Positions 61,506-64,000 of a stretch of 64,000 bases of DNA are shown here, one piece after another (position 1 is the first letter of the stretch; every line of letters starts with the position of its first letter). The notes beneath the pieces were generated by a model. The model searched no databases. It worked only from the letters and a program-made list of their open reading frames with translations, and was not told the origin of the DNA. The stretch comes from Salinicola lusitanus (GTDB taxonomy: Bacteria > Pseudomonadota > Gammaproteobacteria > Pseudomonadales > Halomonadaceae), in assembly GCF_003206045.1 (NCBI RefSeq), contig NZ_PZJM01000007.1, forward strand, positions 16,023 to 80,022. Reading direction: 5' to 3'. Both the position numbers and the translations under genes were made by a program.

Positions 61506-64000
61506 ATGGCTGCTCTCGTCGTTATCGTTCGAGTCGATGGCAATGTCTTTTTGATGGACCCCCAAAAGCCCCTGGTGCAGGGGATGGCGGTTCCGGAAGG
61601 CGCCATCCTCTTCTCCCCGGATGGCGGCCGACTCATCCTTGCCGACGGTACCGTGCTGCCATTGAGCGCAGGGCAGCCGTTGACTCTACAGGTCATCGAA
61701 GGCATCGCCACGGTAGCTGTGGCGGACCCTGCCGCGGCGGATCCGGAGGTAGCGGCACTTCAAGCGGCCATCGCTTCAGGGCAAGACCCTACGGCCATTC
61801 AGGAAGCCCCGGCGGCCGGTGCCGGAGAAGGCGGCGGAACGATTGCAGGCGGCGGCGGTTACTCCGCGCCTTTCGATATCGCCCGGACCGGACGTGAAGC
61901 GTCCAGCACCTATCGTTATGCGGCAACGCAGGCTGATCCCGAACGGGTAACGGTGACGCCTGCCAGCTTCAACCCCGAGGCCAACACGACGACGGGCGAT
62001 GGCGCGGCGGGCGGCGGCGGCACGTTGCCCCCGGTCGTCAGTGTCAGCCTCGATGCCATCGCCATCGATGACATCGTCAATCGCGCGGAGTCGGAGCAGA
62101 ACATCACGCTCAGCGGCAAAGGCGGTGGCGATGCCGTTGCTGGCGACCAGGTGACGATCACCATCGGTGGCATTGCCTATAGCACGGTGCTGAACGAGGA
62201 TCTCAGCTTTGCGGTCGTCGTTCCGGGCAGCGTGTTGGCTCAATTCCCCTCGGCGACAGCGACGTTGACGCATGTCGGTGACGATAGCGTGGTCACCGCG
62301 ACCTCGACCCGGCCCTACAGTGTCGACCTCGATGCGCCTGCACCGACCGTGCAGTTGGACACCATCGCCGGCGATGACGTGATCAACGCTGCCGAGTCCG
62401 GGGAGTCCATCACCTTGACGGGACGCGTTGGCGGCGATGCCGTTGCGGGCGATACCGTCACGATCGCGATCGGTGGCCAGCAGTACCAGGTGGCTGTCGC
62501 CGACGATTTGACCTTCAGCGTCGTCGTGCCGGGCGGGCTCCTGGCGGCTGCGGCAGGCGCGACGGTGACGGCGGTGATCAGCCACACCGACGCGGCCGGC
62601 AACACTGGCATTGCCACCACGACGCACGCCTATGGCGTCGACACCGTGCCACCGACGCTCGGTATCATCTTGGACACCATCGCTGGCGACAATGTCGTCA
62701 ATGCCGCCGAAGCCGGCCAACCGATTCCGGTGACCGGCAAGGTCAGCGGCGATTACGCCGTCGGCGACCGCGTGACGCTGACCGTGGGCAACCAGACCTA
62801 CAGCGGTAGCGTCAAGGCCGACGGCACGTTCAGCATCACCTTGCCCGGCAGTCAACTGGCCCAGAACGGTTCGATCCAGGCCGTGGTCAGCCACACCGAT
62901 GCTGCCGGCAACACCGGCACCGCCAATACTGCCGGCAGCTATGCCGTCGATACCACCGCGCCAGTGGTCACGATCAGTCTGAACGCCGTTGCCAGCGACG
63001 ACGTGATCAATGCCGCCGAGGCGCGGCAGAATGTCACTCTGAGCGGCAGGGCCGGCGGCGATGCGGTTAGCGGCGACACGGTGACGATCGAGATAGGCGG
63101 CCAGATCTATACCACGACGGTGGGTGCCAACGGCATCTTCAGCCTCTCTGTCCCGGGGGCGGTGCTGGCCAACGCCGGCACCGATCGGGTCAATGCCACG
63201 GTCAGCCACACCGACGGGGCCGGTAATACCGGCACCGCCACGACCACCCACGCTTATGGTGTCGACACCACGCCGCCAACGGCGATTGCCGATACTGGCT
63301 CGACCCAGCAGGAGCAGGCGCTGAACATCGATGCGGCACACGGTGTTCTAGCCAACGATTCTGACCTGGGTAGTGACAGGTCGACGCTGCATGTCGTTGC
63401 CATCGATGGCAACGCGGAGGGCGTTGGGAGATCTGTCGCCGGTTCCAACGGCGGAACGTTCATCGTGCAATCCGACGGCAGTTATCGATTCCTGCCGGGA
63501 AATACCTACGACTCTCTCGCAGCGGGCGAAAAAACCACGTCCCAGATCAGTTACACCGTCAGTGATGGCCACGGTAATGTTTCAGTGGCCACATTGACGG
63601 TGACGATCGTCGGTACGAACGATGTGGCTATCATCAGCGGTCCCGCTGTTGGCAGCGTCGTGGAAGATAGTGACGTTAGCGGTGGAAAACTCGCGACGAC
63701 AGGCTTGCTCTCGGTGACTGACGTCGATACCGGGCAGTCGAGTTTCAACCCGGATAGCGCGATCTTCACGGGCGCCAGTGGTGCGACTGACGGCGTGACT
63801 TCCTCGCTGGGCTCGCTTTCCATCACAGCTGATGGCCGTTGGACCTTCAATGTCGATAACAGCAAGGTTCAATACCTTGGTGAAGGCCAGGTTAGGACCG
63901 AAACCTTTACGGTGAAATCGGCTGATGGCTCTGCGAGTCAGACCATCACTATCAACATCATCGGCACCAACGACGCCCCAGTGGCCCGCGCCGATACCGG
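61506..64000 (+). CDS. LapA-type giant adhesin, N-terminal part (runs off window)
   Basis: At least 831 residues; no stop before the window end. Residues 1-110 form a LapA-like retention module: a conserved beta-rich start (ALVVIVRVDGNVFLMD), then LQAAIASGQDPT and the dialanine motif PAAG at 102-105, the type cut by the periplasmic protease LapG. A Gly-rich linker follows, then four tandem Ig-like repeats of 102-105 residues and VCBS/cadherin-like domains (HGVLANDSD, ISYTVSDGHGNVSVATLTVT, EDSDVSGGKL, IIGTNDAPVARADTG). Such proteins are type I secreted, held in the outer membrane, and released when c-di-GMP falls. GAGGTGA precedes the ATG. The C-terminal RTX/secretion signal must lie beyond the window. 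Confidence 0.92.
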   Translation, partial: MAALVVIVRVDGNVFLMDPQKPLVQGMAVPEGAILFSPDGGRLILADGTVLPLSAGQPLTLQVIEGIATVAVADPAAADPEVAALQAAIASGQDPTAIQEAPAAGAGEGGGTIAGGGGYSAPFDIARTGREASSTYRYAATQADPERVTVTPASFNPEANTTTGDGAAGGGGTLPPVVSVSLDAIAIDDIVNRAESEQNITLSGKGGGDAVAGDQVTITIGGIAYSTVLNEDLSFAVVVPGSVLAQFPSATATLTHVGDDSVVTATSTRPYSVDLDAPAPTVQLDTIAGDDVINAAESGESITLTGRVGGDAVAGDTVTIAIGGQQYQVAVADDLTFSVVVPGGLLAAAAGATVTAVISHTDAAGNTGIATTTHAYGVDTVPPTLGIILDTIAGDNVVNAAEAGQPIPVTGKVSGDYAVGDRVTLTVGNQTYSGSVKADGTFSITLPGSQLAQNGSIQAVVSHTDAAGNTGTANTAGSYAVDTTAPVVTISLNAVASDDVINAAEARQNVTLSGRAGGDAVSGDTVTIEIGGQIYTTTVGANGIFSLSVPGAVLANAGTDRVNATVSHTDGAGNTGTATTTHAYGVDTTPPTAIADTGSTQQEQALNIDAAHGVLANDSDLGSDRSTLHVVAIDGNAEGVGRSVAGSNGGTFIVQSDGSYRFLPGNTYDSLAAGEKTTSQISYTVSDGHGNVSVATLTVTIVGTNDVAIISGPAVGSVVEDSDVSGGKLATTGLLSVTDVDTGQSSFNPDSAIFTGASGATDGVTSSLGSLSITADGRWTFNVDNSKVQYLGEGQVRTETFTVKSADGSASQTITINIIGTNDAPVARADT
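62043..63272 (+). repeat. Four tandem Ig-like repeats inside the adhesin
   Basis: Units begin at about 62043, 62349, 62664 and 62973, spaced 306, 315 and 309 bases. Each starts with a variant of LDTIAGDDVINAAES and contains G-D-x-V-T-I and S-H-T-D-A-A-G-N-T motifs. The units are diverged at DNA level (no long exact repeats), so they look like an old expansion, unlike a recent copy-number change. Confidence 0.85.

Noticed and set aside
62043..63272. CRISPR-like or satellite array
   Set aside because: The roughly 306-315-bp periodicity reflects diverged protein repeats in a coding frame, with no conserved short direct repeats and spacers.
61776..63341. 521-codon minus frame opposite the adhesin
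   Set aside because: Its apparent repeats mirror the Ig-like repeats of the real plus-strand protein.

Overview
The window reads as GC-rich chromosomal DNA of a gammaproteobacterium, most plausibly a halophile of the Halomonadaceae. This placement is an inference from gene content (trehalose metabolism, a BCCT carrier, an MscS-type channel, tsx/nupC/deo salvage genes) and protein style. No rRNA or tRNA gene was seen to anchor the taxonomy. Genes are densely packed with many ATGA-type overlaps. There is no phage, IS element, integrase or CRISPR array.

Region 1 (1-13.3 kb): a storage-glucan and trehalose block. treZ (cut by the window edge), malQ, treY, a DUF2934 protein, glgX and glgB lie on +. 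A trehalase and an SDR dehydrogenase converge on them from -. Together they branch, debranch and convert an alpha-glucan to trehalose (TreY-TreZ route) and split trehalose again.

Region 2 (13.5-27.3 kb): a large MscS-family channel; an ammonium-channel protein fused to PAS-PAS-GGDEF-EAL (a likely ammonium-responsive c-di-GMP enzyme); small proteins; a cupin; a minus-strand BCCT transporter / CocE-type hydrolase / LysR set; a DUF3820 protein; and two overlapping J-domain-related genes.

Region 3 (27.4-32.3 kb): a SorC-family regulator divergent from an MFS transporter, a Cys-type sulfatase and its formylglycine-generating enzyme. Two 20-bp-spaced operator-like repeats lie between them.

Region 4 (32.3-41.2 kb): nucleoside salvage. 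nupC-deoC-deoA-deoB-deoD-cdd-GNAT run on -, with divergent tsx and a deoR-type regulator on +.

Region 5 (41.2-48.9 kb): semialdehyde dehydrogenase, PucR-type regulator, HAD dehalogenase, a DinB-family gene broken by one in-frame amber codon, a LysE exporter, an adenine-deaminase-type enzyme and a class I aminotransferase.

Region 6 (49.2-64 kb): a cellulose operon (BcsP/O-like, bcsQ, a fused bcsA-bcsB, bcsC, bcsD, bcsZ) followed by the start of a very large LapA-type adhesin with a LapG-like cleavage motif. BcsA carries a c-di-GMP-binding PilZ domain, and LapA-type retention is normally c-di-GMP controlled. With the ammonium-channel/GGDEF-EAL hybrid this makes a plausible ammonium to c-di-GMP to cellulose/adhesin biofilm circuit, though the link is inferred, not shown. 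The most unusual items are that hybrid, the BcsAB fusion, an acidic insertion in BcsC, a BCCT carrier with a changed aromatic motif beside an esterase-like hydrolase, the amber-interrupted DinB gene and the SorC operator pair.
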